Assembly (NCBI RefSeq): GCF_015832195.1
Contig: NC_052019.1
Coordinates: forward strand, 5,317,685-5,381,684
DNA length: 64,000 nucleotides
Source of the DNA: Motacilla alba alba
Taxonomy: Eukaryota > Chordata > Aves > Passeriformes > Motacillidae
Direction of reading: 5' to 3'
Every line of letters begins with the position of its first letter. Position 1 is the first letter of the stretch. Positions 10,701 to 23,354 of this stretch are shown here, piece by piece. The position numbers and the translations under genes are program-made. A model generated the notes under the pieces. The model searched no databases. It saw nothing but the letters and a program-made list of their open reading frames with translations, and was not told the DNA's origin.

Positions 10701-13700
10701 CTGTTCCACTGGGAGATTCTCACTGCAGCCATTAGAGTTGTTCAGCTGATCTAAACTTGTCGGGGAGAATAAAGGAACCACCTGCTTCCAGTGACAGGAA
10801 AAGTAAAGTGAGATCAAACAGAAGCAGGAGGAGAGAATTTAAGCAATGCAAGAGGTGGCTGCATGTCATTTCAGAAGTCACCTTTTGTCTTTGATCTGTG
10901 CTTAGGAAGTGGGCACCTCCTGGATCAAATGGCCAGAGGAGAAGTGTGCCACCAAAGCCATCCCACCTTGAGGTCTCAAGTGTTTGCTTTCCCCAGGGAG
11001 CCTCCTTCTACTTCCTTGTAAATCATCTGCCCTAAGATTTCCTTTAGAAAAACCAAATAATACACAGTAGGGAGTAGGGATCGGGACTTGTGTCCTCCCC
11101 TAACACCAGGATCATTCACTGTGATGAAGCTGAGCCTTCTCTTTTAAAACTGTATTACACATGCACAGGTAGGTCTCCTAGAGATCAGGGACTTGTTATA
11201 AAACCTACTGTGCAAATAAAAAAGCCCTGTCCCTGTGCTTAGACTGAAAAGCTTACAGTCTAAACACATGAGACACATCAAGACTTTGGAAGGATTTTAA
11301 AGACAAAGCACTTTGAGACAAAGAAAGCTACACATCACACAGAAAATCTGTGGCAAAACTGTGGATAAATCCCACTATGCTGAATCCTCACTTCTGCTCC
11401 TAACAGCTCCTTGGAGCTCTGCCTGGCTTTTGCTAACAAAGCATTTGTTTTAGCAGCACACTTTGGGGAAATTAAACCCTGTGCCATTTTCATGCGGCAG
11501 GAACATGCAGCATCTTTCTGAAGGCCATGATTCATATCAGCTGCGAATGCAGATACTCACCCACCCTGGGCCTGCAACAAAAGAAACCCTCTGCATTTAG
11601 TTTGTTGATGCCTTCAGTGAGTATTAACAAGTGGAAAAATCACGGGGAAGAGAGAGCCTGGTCTCAGGTTACCCCATAAATTGGCTAAGGCTGCAGAGGG
11701 GATTACAGTCCCAGAGCCACCCTAAGCTCGGAGATGTCATTAGGGCAAAATCAAAGGTAACCGTGGGGCTTGGCAGGTAACTGTCAACAGCCACGGGAAA
11801 GAGCCAGCCTGGGAAGGAGCTCCACGTCAGGATGAAATTCAGTCACCTTTATTTTCATTTCAGGTGAGGGGTCAAGCAGAAAAGCTATCCCCAGCGGCCT
11901 TTATTTACAGTTTTCAAGGGAGCGGCTGATGGAGCATTTAGAAGAAGAAGGATGAACCTGCTCTCCCTCACTCAGGGAGACCAGCCTGATGACAGACAGG
12001 GGATGCTGGAATGGCACAGGAGCTGGGAAGGAGCCTTTTATGAATGAAATGGCCGTGGTGCTAATGAAGCCGGTCACAAAACTCCCAGTGACTCAAACGG
12101 GGCCAGGACTTAATCTGCAATATTTGTGAGGAGCCCAAGGAAATTATTGTCCCGCCAGGACACTCTCTGTAGAGCTCACAGGAGCTCACTCCCAGCACTG
12201 GTAACAACACAGAGCCCCATAAGCAGATTTCAAGGTATTTTTTCAACATTTTTCTTTTACATCTTTATCTCCATCATCCCTAGGCAACCAACCTGAATTG
12301 CTAGAAAACCACTACATTACATTTTTTTCCATCTAGACAGGTTTAAAATTTGTTATAAAAATCCTTGCAAGGTTTTTGTATTTCTTTGGATCTCTTGCTG
12401 TTGAATGAATAGAGAAGCTATAAATGGTTTTGTGTTGTCAAGTCAGAGTAGCTACATCCATGCTGGAAAAAATACCAGGGACTGTTCTGTGTTCTGAGCT
12501 CACATCCACACAGCCCAGCCAGCACTCCCAGTAACAGACTGGTCCCATGGAAGCTGCCCACTGCAGAGGTTTATAGCCTCTGAGCCATGCCTGGGGATGG
12601 GAGAGTACTGTAAATCCCAAAATATGCCTGGTCCCTGCTAATAACTGGACAGGATGGACTGCTGCAGGTCACTGCCTGGGCCCACGGCACGGTCCTGCTC
12701 ATTGCAGCAGTGGAAATCCAGCCACCGAGTCTGTTCTGGGCATCCACAGGTCTCCTGTGATGCTCTCAGGTAAATGGGAGATCACTTGCAAGGGAGTTTT
12801 TTAGGTCCTCTCATCTTCCAGCTGACCAGCACGGGGAGGAGGGGGTGATGGCATCACACAAAAACCCCACAAGGCACAGCTCCAACTCCTCCACGGACTG
12901 TGGGCTGCAGCCAGGCCTCCTGCCATTCTCAGAAATCCCCACCCAGACAATGAAACAGACAACAAACGGCCAAATTCCTCCTTTTTCACTCAGGCACTGG
13001 AAACCTTCCTTCACCCTCCCTCCTCTTTAAAGACCTAAACCCAACCAGCAGCCAGTTTTGCAAGGGTTAACCAGCATGAAATGAATGTGGAGAGACAGTC
13101 CAGGACTGTAATCACTTATTATTTTCAGGTAATATGCTTTATCTCTGACTAATCTCCTCATCTGGAGAAACACTCAGTGCAGACAAGAGTCACTGGGGTT
13201 ATCTCTGATGATGGGGCTCCACGGGCTGCTGGCTGCCGTGGACCGAGGAGAGGCCAAGGAGAGGACTTCAATTATGGCCTGAACTATGCTCTGGTAGCTG
13301 AAAGGCCATTGTTTAATCTACTAGAAATCATCTATTTTAGCAGATAAAGGGATTACTTGGGTTTTCTTTCCCCCAAGAACAGCATGTTATTCCAACTACT
13401 AATGGAACATTCGGTATTTAATTAAAGAAAAAGCACGGGGAGAAGCAACACAGGCATCAACATCACTTCTGGGGAAATTCAAATTGATTGTCACCCTTTG
13501 ATGCTGCTCAATCACCTCTATCTCACTCACCCTTCCTACAACCCAGATTAAATCATCTGGTTCTCTCCATCCTGAACATGGTTTTTTTTGTTCTTTTTTT
13601 TTTTCTCTAAGGGATCCCATCCAAAACTTTGGGACTATGCAATGTGAATTCACCACCCTGCAGGAATCTCCTGACTTGTAAAGAGCCAGATTACACTCTC

Positions 13701-15413
13701 CTAGTCAAGAGGAGACTGTGGGAATTTGATTTTGCCTCTTCCACACGCTGGGTGTTGGTTGCTGTCTGTCAGGGCTCTGTCTGCCTGGCCCATTAGAGTG
13801 ACCTGGGGACACAGGTCCCACGTTTGGAAACCCAAAGTGGCTTCACTGCCCACGGGTGAACTGGAACTGCTGCATGCAAAAATCTGCTCTTTGTCCCTTT
13901 TCCTCCCAGTTCCCCTGTCTTTGCCATCTCCATTTTCAGAGATGTTTGCCCTTTATTTTTTCTCCCACAGACTAATGACCATGAAGGGCAGTTACAAGTC
14001 ATTCCCAAGTGCTCCTCTGTGCTCAGCAAGTACAGGTTCCTTTTTTTTGTGTTCTCCACCCCTTCCATCCACAGACTGTGGACCCAAAGGGTTTGTGGGG
14101 GAATATTAAGAGGCAGGTGCAAAATGTAGGGTATAAGAATGCACACCTCTGTTGAGAAAATTGTAAACTAACATTAAAAAATCCAAATTAAAAGCAATAA
14201 ACCAATTTCTGTTAACATCTGAATCTTAACCCCCTTCCTTTTACCAGAATAAAGAACAGGCTATGTTCAAGGAGATTATCCATCCATGCGGCAGTCAGAG
14301 CTCCCTCACAGAGATGACTTTTTGCACATCCTCCTGCTGACTGTCCCAGTCCTGGCACACTCCCAAAATCGGTGACACTTCATTACAAACACCAACTGTC
14401 TTTTTTATTTTTTTTTTTTGCCTTCCTGACCATTCATTTCTTTGCACACAAAGCAAGGACAGAGACCGACTGAGCAGCCTGATTTTTTTCCTTCCATAAT
14501 TTTTATGTCTTTTCATGGCTGTTTCAGTTGATCTGCACCCACATGTGCCAGCTACATCCTCCTCCAGATCTCTGTGAGGGATCTGCTGCTGGCCCATGTG
14601 GCAGAATGTCCCAGACAAACAGGGCTGTCCATCTTGTCCACCCGGCTGCTGCCCGCCCGTGTGGTTCTCATCCTTTCTCCCTCTCCTCCTGGCCTTTGCC
14701 TGGCTCATGGCAGTGTTTGATCTGCATCATCCATCACAGGACACAGCAACCTGACTCTGCAGGCCTGAGGAACCGGCACCACCACTGGAGATGTGATCAT
14801 CTTCAGGTTTTTGATCTTCTGCCTTTGCCCAAAGTCTTTGGTGACTGTAACTCCATCCTTCGCCTTCTACAGGCAGCTGCAGAAGTTGCTGTGAATTATC
14901 AAGTCACGCTGTCTGCTACCAGTCATGGTGTGGAACCAGTTGTTCAGCTTGTTCTTGACCAGCACTGCTGACCTCACCTCTCCATAATGTTCTTCAGCAA
15001 CTTCTTACACATATCATATAGCCCTAGGACACTCCACACACCTATTGCAACATTCCGGGTCAAATGACTTTTTGAAATTGCGCAACTGAAGAGATGAAGC
15101 GCTCCTTGATATCTCTGAACTTGCCAGGGATCAGCCTCTTGTGCTGGTTTTGCTGTACTGTCCCTCTGGCTCTGTGGAAATGACTTTACCTTCTGATTCC
15201 TCCAGCAAGGAGCTCAGCGAGGAATTTGCTTGGGTGTCAGGAAACACACAATGTTTGGAAGGTCCCTTGTGGGGACTCACCCACCAGGAACCCTTTTCCT
15301 TGTTTCAGGGATCTTTTCTTTCCTGATAACATGCAGATGCCTGGTTGGCCAGTGACCCATGCCACAGCCACATCAATCCATTCTCAGCCCCTCAGAATTC
15401 TCCCAGCCTTTAA
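4790..15413. other. Intergenic region with no supported gene
   Basis: About 10.6 kb between the minus-strand gene and the first CR1 fragment. No exon, tRNA or intact mobile element was recognised. Open frames reach at most about 180 codons (4867-5418), with no splice context or recognisable domain. A purine-rich patch at 10180-10250 repeats GAAATGGG(G)AAAA loosely. AT-richer stretches around 7440-7930, 9830-10010 and 11640-11900 may hold regulatory DNA, but nothing definite is seen. The 5' exon(s) of the minus-strand gene should lie somewhere here. Confidence 0.5.
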
Positions 15414-15815
15414 CAGAATTACGGAATGGTTTGGGTTGGAAGAGACCCTAAGCATCATCCAGTTTCAACACCCCTAGCACGGGCAAGGACATTTCTGCTA
15501 GACCTGATTGTTCTCAGTCCTGTCCAACCTGGACTTGAACACTTGAACACAGGGATGAGGCAGGTTCTCCAGCCAGCCTGTGCCAGAGCCTCACCACCTC
15601 AAGAGGATTTCTCCCTAATGTCCAATCCAAGCCTGCCTCCTGTCAGTCTAAAGCCATTCCCCCTTCTCCTGTCAGGACATGCCCTTGTAAAAAGTCCCTC
15701 TCCAGCTTTCCTGTAGGCCCCCTTCAGGTGCTGAAAGGCTGCAATAAGGTCATCCCAGAGCCTTCTTTTCTCCAGGCCAAACAATTCCAATCCTCTTAGG
15801 CTTCTTTGCACCTTT
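15414..15815 (-). mobile_element. CR1 LINE fragment (3' end, antisense)
   Basis: Begins with ACGGAATGGTTTGGGTTGG and continues through the familiar avian CR1 3'-UTR order when read antisense: the GAGACCCTAAGCATCATCCAG block, then CTGTGCCAGAGCCTCACC, then ACATGCCCTTGTAAAAAGTC and CTTCTTTTCTCCAGGC. The element itself is therefore on the minus strand. It is 5'-truncated, as most CR1 copies are, and well diverged. Flanking material at 14530-15400 and 15850-16300 may be a host retrocopy that it interrupted. Confidence 0.88.
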
Positions 15816-18413
15816 GCTAGCAAGATGATATTGTCAGCCTGCTTCTGAGGCATTATAATCTCCCAAACACTGAGAATCTCTAAATCTGGGATGGGTCATC
15901 TTTAAAAACTCTGGTTATATTTCCCCCATCTCTTCAGCCTGTCCTTCTCTCAAAGCAGGGGGATCCCTTCGACATTAATGCAGAAGACCCCAGGGAGAAT
16001 CCAGCTCTTGCTCTCCCTCTCCTTGCTAATTTTGGTGTTCCTAAATGCCAATCAGAGCTTTTCAGCTCTGTTGACTATTTTGTTTTTGCACTTGCACTTC
16101 TTTTTGCTCATGTAGAGTCTCACGAGAGCCTGCAAGCCCTTGCCATACCTGCCCTGGTTAGTAATGCCTTTGCTGGCTTTTGACATGCACCAGTCAGTCA
16201 CAACTGTCAGTCACTGGGCACATGAGTGGTTCAATCCCAAGGTCAGGCTTAGGCACACCTTGACTGATACCAAAATCACCTGAAGTTCTTCAAAGAAATC
16301 AAGGAAGTTCTTCCTCAGCATCAGTTGTAGGAGCCCATGGAGCTGTGAGCATCAGGGAACCTGGTCCACAGCCCTGAACAGAAAGGCTGATTTCTGTAAG
16401 GTGACAAATCTTGAGTTTACCAGGTTTGGTTTTTTTTATAGGTGTGATTCCTGCTGATGCCTCTCTGGTGTTTTGCATCACTGCCTTAAAACAAGGTTTT
16501 TCCATGTGGTGTCACTCCCTTGTCTGTCCACCTGATTTTCAAAGGCTCACAGGATCATGCTGGAACATCTTTAACTGGCTCATTAGCAGTGAGATTTTAC
16601 CCAAACTGATCTCAGACTCCTGTTTCTGCTGGCCAAAGCTTCCATTAGCAGCAATCCTTTTGCTGGAACACTTCCCCTCGTCAGACACTGACCAAGTTGG
16701 AGACACCAGACAGCCAAGAAGAGTGAACAGACTTCAAAATGTTTCTTTACAGTAGCCCTTACAGTGTCACTGTGGTCAGCTATCTCTGTGTGACCAGCTG
16801 AATTGAGCCTCTTCTCTCTGTCCTGCTTCAGTTCTGGTCCCTGATTCCTGCTCTGAGCTTTTCCTTTACCCTCAGCCTCCAGGTTTTGCTGAGATATTCA
16901 TAGACTACAAACAAGCCACCCCTAATATTCCCTTCCTGTAACTCAATAGAGTTCCTTGAGAAGCTTCAAGGCACAGCTGCACATTGTCTGGAGGTATCTG
17001 CTCACAAACATGGTCCCAGTTTTAGCTTAAATCCTGTAGGCTATTTGTACTGTATTTAACTGGATAATAAACAACTTCATCCCTGTTGTTTTACCCTGCT
17101 ACTCATGATTTTATGGGTGCCACCATAATTTCATACAGCATCAATATGGAGTTATTACAATTTCTTATTCTCGTGCCTCATTCACCCCAAAAGCACAACA
17201 AGGAACAGCTGATTGTTCTCAAGAGCCACAATAACCTTTTAAAAATTATAAATTTTTGATACAGACTCCATCACTTCTTCAATATAATCCTTTTTCCTAA
17301 ATGTGTCCTTTTGCTTTTCCATGTCAAAAGACACCCTGCCCATTTGCCCCTGGTTCCAAGGCAGAGACAGCTCAGTGTCAGTGAGCTCTTCTCTTCCTTA
17401 TTTAACACTCCATACACTCAGTTTTAGACTCCTTCACAACTGGTAGACAGTGATCCTTTATTTTCCCTCTAAATCAATGACAGAAACAGAATAATGAACC
17501 AGTTTCCACCAAATTTCCCTGAGCAGAGACTCAGGGATTCATTTTTCACAGTGAAACTCTGAGATCTTGGTTTTACTAGTTGGAAACACTTAATTTGCAC
17601 TACAGTGATTTTATATCAGTTTGTAAAACCCACCCCCAAGACAGAATTAATCAAACACTTTCAGAAATCAGTTACATCAAGAGTTGCTCCCTCTTGCTAG
17701 AGAACAGCAAATTAATTTGACAATGTCTACTTTCTATCTACACACACTTGTTGGCATCAGTTTCATTGCCTTCCTTTAATAAGGAAATTAATCATTAATT
17801 AAGGGAAACACACACACATTTCTTCCCTTTAACAGTGAAGGGCTGAAAGTCTGAGCATCACTAAATCATTAGCCCAAAGCTTTTAAATAATGAGCCAATA
17901 TCAGCTTTCTTAGTGCTCTAAAACCCTCCCAGTGTCCCAAAACAAAAAGCCACCCCACACAATATGCTTCTGGTTCAGAGAGTTCTGAAATCCTTGGCTG
18001 TGAATTACCAGGACTGGCTGATCATAAAATATTTCATTTATGTGGCTGCTATTTAACATAATCCCTAGTTATAAATGCTCTTTTGCCAGCAACTGAAACT
18101 AACACACTATCTGGTTTTTTCTGCCCCAGACAAACGTGGAAAAGAAATACTAATTTACTACTCCCCCAATTCCTTGTGGTGGTGGTGATGGCAGCCACTG
18201 CCTTTATCTACTAATACTTTTGATTATTTTTACCTTAGCTGACCCTAAATTTATGTTTTTTTCTGTTTCTATTACTCATTCCAGAGTGGAGGTGGCTGAT
18301 TCAGATGAATTAGGACCAAAAGATTTTGCCCTTTACCTTACCCTATAGGAGTGATCACCATAGAATAACCAGCCCAGAGCACCAAGCTCTATTTCAAATA
18401 TCCCATTACACAC

Positions 18414-18430
18414 AAAAAAAAAAAAAAAAA
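18414..18430 (+). repeat. Poly(A) run
   Basis: Seventeen consecutive A residues following a CACAC stretch. No retroposon body is recognisable upstream, so it is listed only as a simple repeat. Confidence 0.9.
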
Positions 18431-21400
18431 CATTTAAAAAGCACAGAGATGTTTATTTCAGCCCAGGTCAATTTCTTGCTCTAGGCAGGAGGGAAGAAGC
18501 CCCTTGCTTAACATTCCTCCCAGAAAAGAGACAACCCCATAGCACCAAGTCAGGCCACGCCATTGCCAAGTGGACTTTTTTACTGTTGCAAAAATAAAAT
18601 GAGGAAGGATTAAATTCGTGTAATCAGAGCGAGGATTCTAAAATACTTTTTATGAATCTTAAGCCTGAGAAGAGGATGGAGGAATGCAGGGCGCTGAGAA
18701 CTTCTGCAAACATGTTTCCAAACCCCTGGAGCGTGTGCTTAATCCAGCCACAAACAGGTGACTTCCTTCTGTCTCCCACCAGGCTCCTTTTCCCCCCAAA
18801 ACACAAAAGTCAGGCTTCTTTCCCAGTTTTGGTAAAATCACTTCTGATGCACAGAGTTACTGAAGCCTGGCCACATCCCCCAGTCCCTCAAAACTCTGAA
18901 ATTCCCACTTGCAACTGTCTCACTCCAGAGGTGTCTATTTAATCCCACTTTTATTGGGAGCACAGCTCTGGGTACTTTACAGGGGTTACAAACAATGAAG
19001 CTTTTATCAAAACCTCAGCTAATCAGTCTCTAACAAGCTCTCAGGAAGGGGCTAGGCAGGCGCAGGCTAAAGCTAACCTGAGGGGATAAGAAAAAGGGGG
19101 AAAGAAAAGGATTGGGAAGAGAGTGTTCCTCTCAAACCGGATTAGCGCCCCAGTCAGCCACAGAAACACTTGTGAGAGCACAGCAGCCATAAAAACCAGG
19201 GAGAAGTGGACACAGAGCAGACACTACTCCTTTCAGCCAGGATTTGCTCCCAGCAGCCCGAAGTGCTGCAGCATCTACAGCTTGTGATGAGCGATGATTT
19301 ATTCCTTGTTTTGTGGCTCCATAACACTCAGCAGCATAGAATTGCACCGATAAAATATTAATATAAATAATCCAAAGTGTTAACCCTCAGCTTGCAGCCT
19401 GCAGAGTTTAACAGAGACTGTGAACTCAAAACCAAGCCAAGCCTGTTGTTGGTAGCCTGAACGTGGTGGGATGAGGACACCTCCCCAGGAAACGTGGTAG
19501 AGTCTGAAAAATCAAGGAAAGGTTTGAAAACCTCTGATCTTATCATAAGGAGAGCTGACAAAATTAGATTGCCAGGACTTCAGTCCAGTACATGAGTAGA
19601 TACAGAGAGGGAGGAATATACACCATTCTCTTTAGGGAAGGGATAAAAATTACTTTAACCTGTGTACGCATACACAGAACTCCCCTCCCAAATTCACGGC
19701 AGTGAAACATCTATTGCACACCATCAGATATTCTCTGTTAGCCATTTGCAGGACAAATCAGGGGTTGAGTGAAAAAAAAGAGATGTTCTTATAGCATATT
19801 AATAGGGAGGAATAGGGAGAGAAATGCTTGGCTCTAAGGAAGGGAGGGGTACTAGATCTTAAATTTAATTTGAGCTGCTCTTAGTCAATTCCTTATTGTT
19901 CTTGAGGGTGGAGACACTGGAGTACTTCAAGAGAAAAGATAATTTTTCCGTCTTGCCTCTGAGGATGAAGAACTTATTCCCAATTTCACTGATCACTCTG
20001 GAGAAAGATAGAAAAGAATTTTTACTGAGCAGATTTTATGTGGACCAAGGAGTTACCACCTTGCTCCTTGCCAGCCCTGGGGAAAAAGCGAGATTCAGAT
20101 TGCAAATGCAGCCAAAACAAAACAAACCTGCAGAGATCTGGAGCCATTGAAGGGATCCTGGTTTCTCTATCCTCCTGGTAAAGCCAGTAGAAGCCAATAT
20201 GGGCTATTGTGTTCTGTTCCCCCCAACACATACCCCGTTCCCAGAGCTCAGCATCCTTGGGAAACGGAGAGAGGCCCAGGTGGGTGCAGCTATCTGTTCC
20301 CACAGCTGGGCTGGGCACTCAGCTCTGAAGCATTTTCAGGTTTCTGTGTTCAGCTGCACACATGCCTGAGATCCACACCAGGAAAGTGGAGCCTGTACCT
20401 ACATGTTCAGAGGAGCAGGGCCCCAGAGGCACAGCCAGTGTCTTCCTGCGGGGGGAAAAATGCCGTGCGAATGACAAGGACAGGCACAGCACCTGAGCCG
20501 ATGGTGGGGACAGCACCAGGCAAGGATGGGGAGGATCTTGCTCTCCTGCAGCACTTGGGAAGCCTTGAAACACTTTCCAAGGCAGCTGGCTGGAGAGCTT
20601 TGCACTTAACCCCAGCTGGCTGGGGATACAGCTCAGCCCAGCTCGAGGTGCCACAGGCTCCTCTAGCCCGCACACCTCACTGCCCACTCACAGAGCCAAC
20701 AAAGCTGCTGAAACCCAGCCCCAAATCTGCTCCCAGTGATGGACAGTAGCCTCAGACTCCTACCTTGAAACTGATTTCAGTTTTGTGTTTCGTCATCTCT
20801 CGCCAGCTCCCCTGTGTGTTTCTGCAAGGCAAACGTCTCCCAGAGCTCTCTAGAAAGAAAAGCAGCATTTAGAGAGCAGAGAGGCAGAGTGCTGGATCTC
20901 TTCATGCTCTCCTCATGCCTTGGCAGAAGGGAACAGCAACAGGTCTGTACTGAGAGCTGATGATGTTTCGAGGCAGCCCTACATGCTACTTGCAGGATAA
21001 ATGCATTAAGAAAATTAAATGCTTTTACAGCCTGCACAGCATCAAAGCTTTATTCTCTCCACTCTTTAAATTAAGTGTTAGTTTGTATATCCATGCCATC
21101 CCAGCTATGTAATAACCTCTCTAAAGCTATTTTTGTTTCACATTCCTTACTATTTGGTAAAGCAAGCTGGAGTTTTCTGAGGACACGTGTTTTTATTAGA
21201 GCTAATTCAGCATTATTTTCTAACCCGTTTCCTTTGTTGGAGGCAGAGAAATCAGCTAAGGGAAGCTCGAAGGCAGCACCCCATGCCTGTGAGGGAAACT
21301 GCCTTCCCCGCCTCGCCATAGCCGGGCTGCTCCTCTAGATGGCTCTGCCTTTGCCCAAAAACATCAAATCCCTGGAGCAAAAACCTCAATTTCGAGCGAT

Positions 21401-21867
21401 ACGGGGTGACTGCTCCTCTCCCTGCTGCAACCATCGCGGGGGTTTTGGCCAAACGGATAAACACAGATTTGTTGTAATTTTAGAGGATAATATTTTCGGC
21501 TTAGCTCTACAGACTCAGAGGGAAATTGCTTTTTTTAAAAGTCTACCTGTGTCTTGTCCTTTAAATGTTCTTTCTAGCTGTGATTTCTCTGTAAACTGCT
21601 TGCTTTGGACGCCTGTTGTCCCGTCAGACTTTAAACCGGCAATTTCCAGCGCGACCCTGCTCTGAAAAAGATGAGGAGCTGTTGTAAATCTAAAAGAGAA
21701 GGAAGCTGAGAAGGGAAAAAGCACCTTGTGAAACGTAATGTGAACTTTTCTCCTGCTGCTCTGGGTATCCAAATACACACGGGAAGCTCTTTACCCAAGG
21801 GATGCAAAATAAAATCAGCAAAAGCAACAGGGACGGCAACAAAATAACAACAGAAAAATAAAAAAAA

Positions 21868-21930
21868 ACCCCACGCACACACACACAAAAACACAAGAAA
21901 ACAACAACAACAACAACAAAAAAACAATAA
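21868..21930. repeat. CA/CAA-rich simple repeat
   Basis: A short (CA)n tract followed by (AAC)n, with an A-rich flank on each side. Open frames on the opposite strand here are Val/Phe/Cys-rich products of the repeat and are ignored. Confidence 0.85.
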
Positions 21931-23209
21931 ACCCTCCAAACACCTCTCTTTATGATTAAAGGAGAAAACCCCAAATCCTAATTCTTTAACCCAGACACTT
22001 TTCGATTCTTTTCTGTCTCAAAACCCGTTTGTTCATTTGTTTTAAAACGAAATACAAAGTCGAAGATCCTTCGGCTATTATATCCCTGCTCAAATCACGC
22101 AGTGGATAGAAATTTGGGATTTAAGTCAGCTCGGGAAAGCTTCACTGGTTTACACGTGCTTTTATAACTATTTTATGAAAGACATAAAATGCAAAGACTT
22201 TTCCCGAACACTCCTCTCTGCCCCAAATCCTGTTGTCAGACCAAGACACCCGGCGCTTGCAGAGAGCGCGTCGTGTATACACCAGGAAAGGGCATTTTTG
22301 GCATTTTTACTAGCAGAAAACTGAATAATAACTCCATTTAATGACGGGGAATGAATGTACATCTCGTGTACCTGGTATTTAGACAAAGTCTGTAAATCGT
22401 CCCGCACCATTGACGGTATTTTTGTTGTTACACGTGTGCTTTGCCCCGGACAAGAAGATTTCCCGGAGCTGGCTCCTGTGTAGACCCCGAGTGTCGGGAT
22501 CGTTATGAACACCGAGAGCTTTTTCTCTGCAAAAGGATGCGCTTTCCGTTCCGGCTGCCCCGGAGCACTAAGGTTAAAATAACTTTTATTCACAAAATCC
22601 CTACCCGCGCCCCCCAGCCCGTTCCGCCCGCGGTACGAGCGAAGAAGCCGGTGGGGTTTGTTTGCTTGTTTGTTTAATTTCGGGCAATTCCTTATCCAAA
22701 ATTAACGAGCGGCGATCTCAGCCGCGGCTGTTGGGAGACGGGCGGCAAAACTGCGCATCAAGAACAGAGTTTAAGCGAATTCCTCCCTTGGCGCTCCCGT
22801 CGGGGGAACCGCAGCGATGCGGGGCCGAAGGGACCGGCGGCGATCGCATCCGTGGGAAAGCGGGATGGCATCCCAGAGCGCCGGGGCAGCTCCGGAGAGG
22901 GGGCGGCCGGTGCAGGGGAGACCGGGCAGAGCCGGGAGAGACCCCCAGCTCGGGAAGGGGGGGACGGGCACAGCACGGTGGGGGGGGTGGGTCCGGCTCG
23001 GGGATGCTGCCCCCGCGCTGCCGGGAGCCAAATCCCTGGCGCCTCCCGCAGCTCCCCCGCCGGTCCCTCCCCCATCGCCGCTCTCGGGGCCCGGCCTTGC
23101 CCCCCTCCGCCCTCCCCGAGCCGCGCTACTGGCTGCTCCCTGCGCGCCGCCGCCGCCCGCCCAGCCCCGGCCCCGGCCGCGGGCGGGGAGTGCGGGCGCA
23201 CGGCAGCGC

Positions 23210-23217
23210 CTATAAGG
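23210..23217 (+). promoter_or_regulatory. TATA-like box of the FOXI gene
   Basis: CTATAAGG sits in otherwise GC-rich DNA, 130 bp upstream of the ATG at 23341. Typical TATA spacing would put transcription start near 23240-23250 and give a 5' UTR of about 95 nt to the first in-frame ATG. This argues against translation starting at in-frame ATGs further upstream (for example 22852), which would lie in the promoter. Confidence 0.6.
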
Positions 23218-23327
23218 GCGCCGCGCCGCAGCCCCCCGGGAGTTTTGGGTCTAGGGCCACCGGGGCCGCGGGGCGGGGGGTGTCGCCGGGAGAGCACGGG
23301 AGCGGGGGGGAGCGCCGGCCGCCCTGC

Positions 23328-23354
23328 ATGGCCAGGGATTATGAGCGCCGGTGA
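23328..23354 (+). CDS. Overlapping upstream ORF (8 codons) of the FOXI mRNA
   Basis: An ATG at 23328 (context CTGCATGG, G at +4) encodes MARDYERR and stops at 23354. It overlaps the in-frame FOXI ATG at 23341 in a different frame. If the mRNA starts near 23240, ribosomes meet this ATG first. Initiation here would bypass the 23341 ATG and could favour re-initiation at the ATG at 23440. The peptide is probably not functional, and its role, if any, is regulatory. Confidence 0.45.
   Translation: MARDYERR

Larger units (their letters stand above)
15816..22449. other. Intergenic region upstream of the FOXI gene, no supported gene
   Basis: About 6.6 kb with no recognisable gene. It contains a 17-A run (18414-18430) and an AT-rich middle part (17000-18100). 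A 200-codon open frame on the plus strand (20147-20749) has no homology or splice context that I can see. A CA/CAA-rich stretch lies at 21868-21930. The last 2 kb before the CpG island would be the natural place for proximal FOXI regulatory elements. Confidence 0.5.

Noticed and set aside
20147..20749. 200-codon plus-strand open frame
   Set aside because: No domain, no splice or promoter context, and antisense frames of similar quality overlap it. Consistent with chance in GC-moderate DNA.
22852..23340. N-terminal extension of the FOXI frame back to an ATG at 22852
   Set aside because: It covers the CpG-island promoter and the TATA-like box at 23210, is low-complexity Pro/Arg/Gly/Ala, and has no FOXI similarity.
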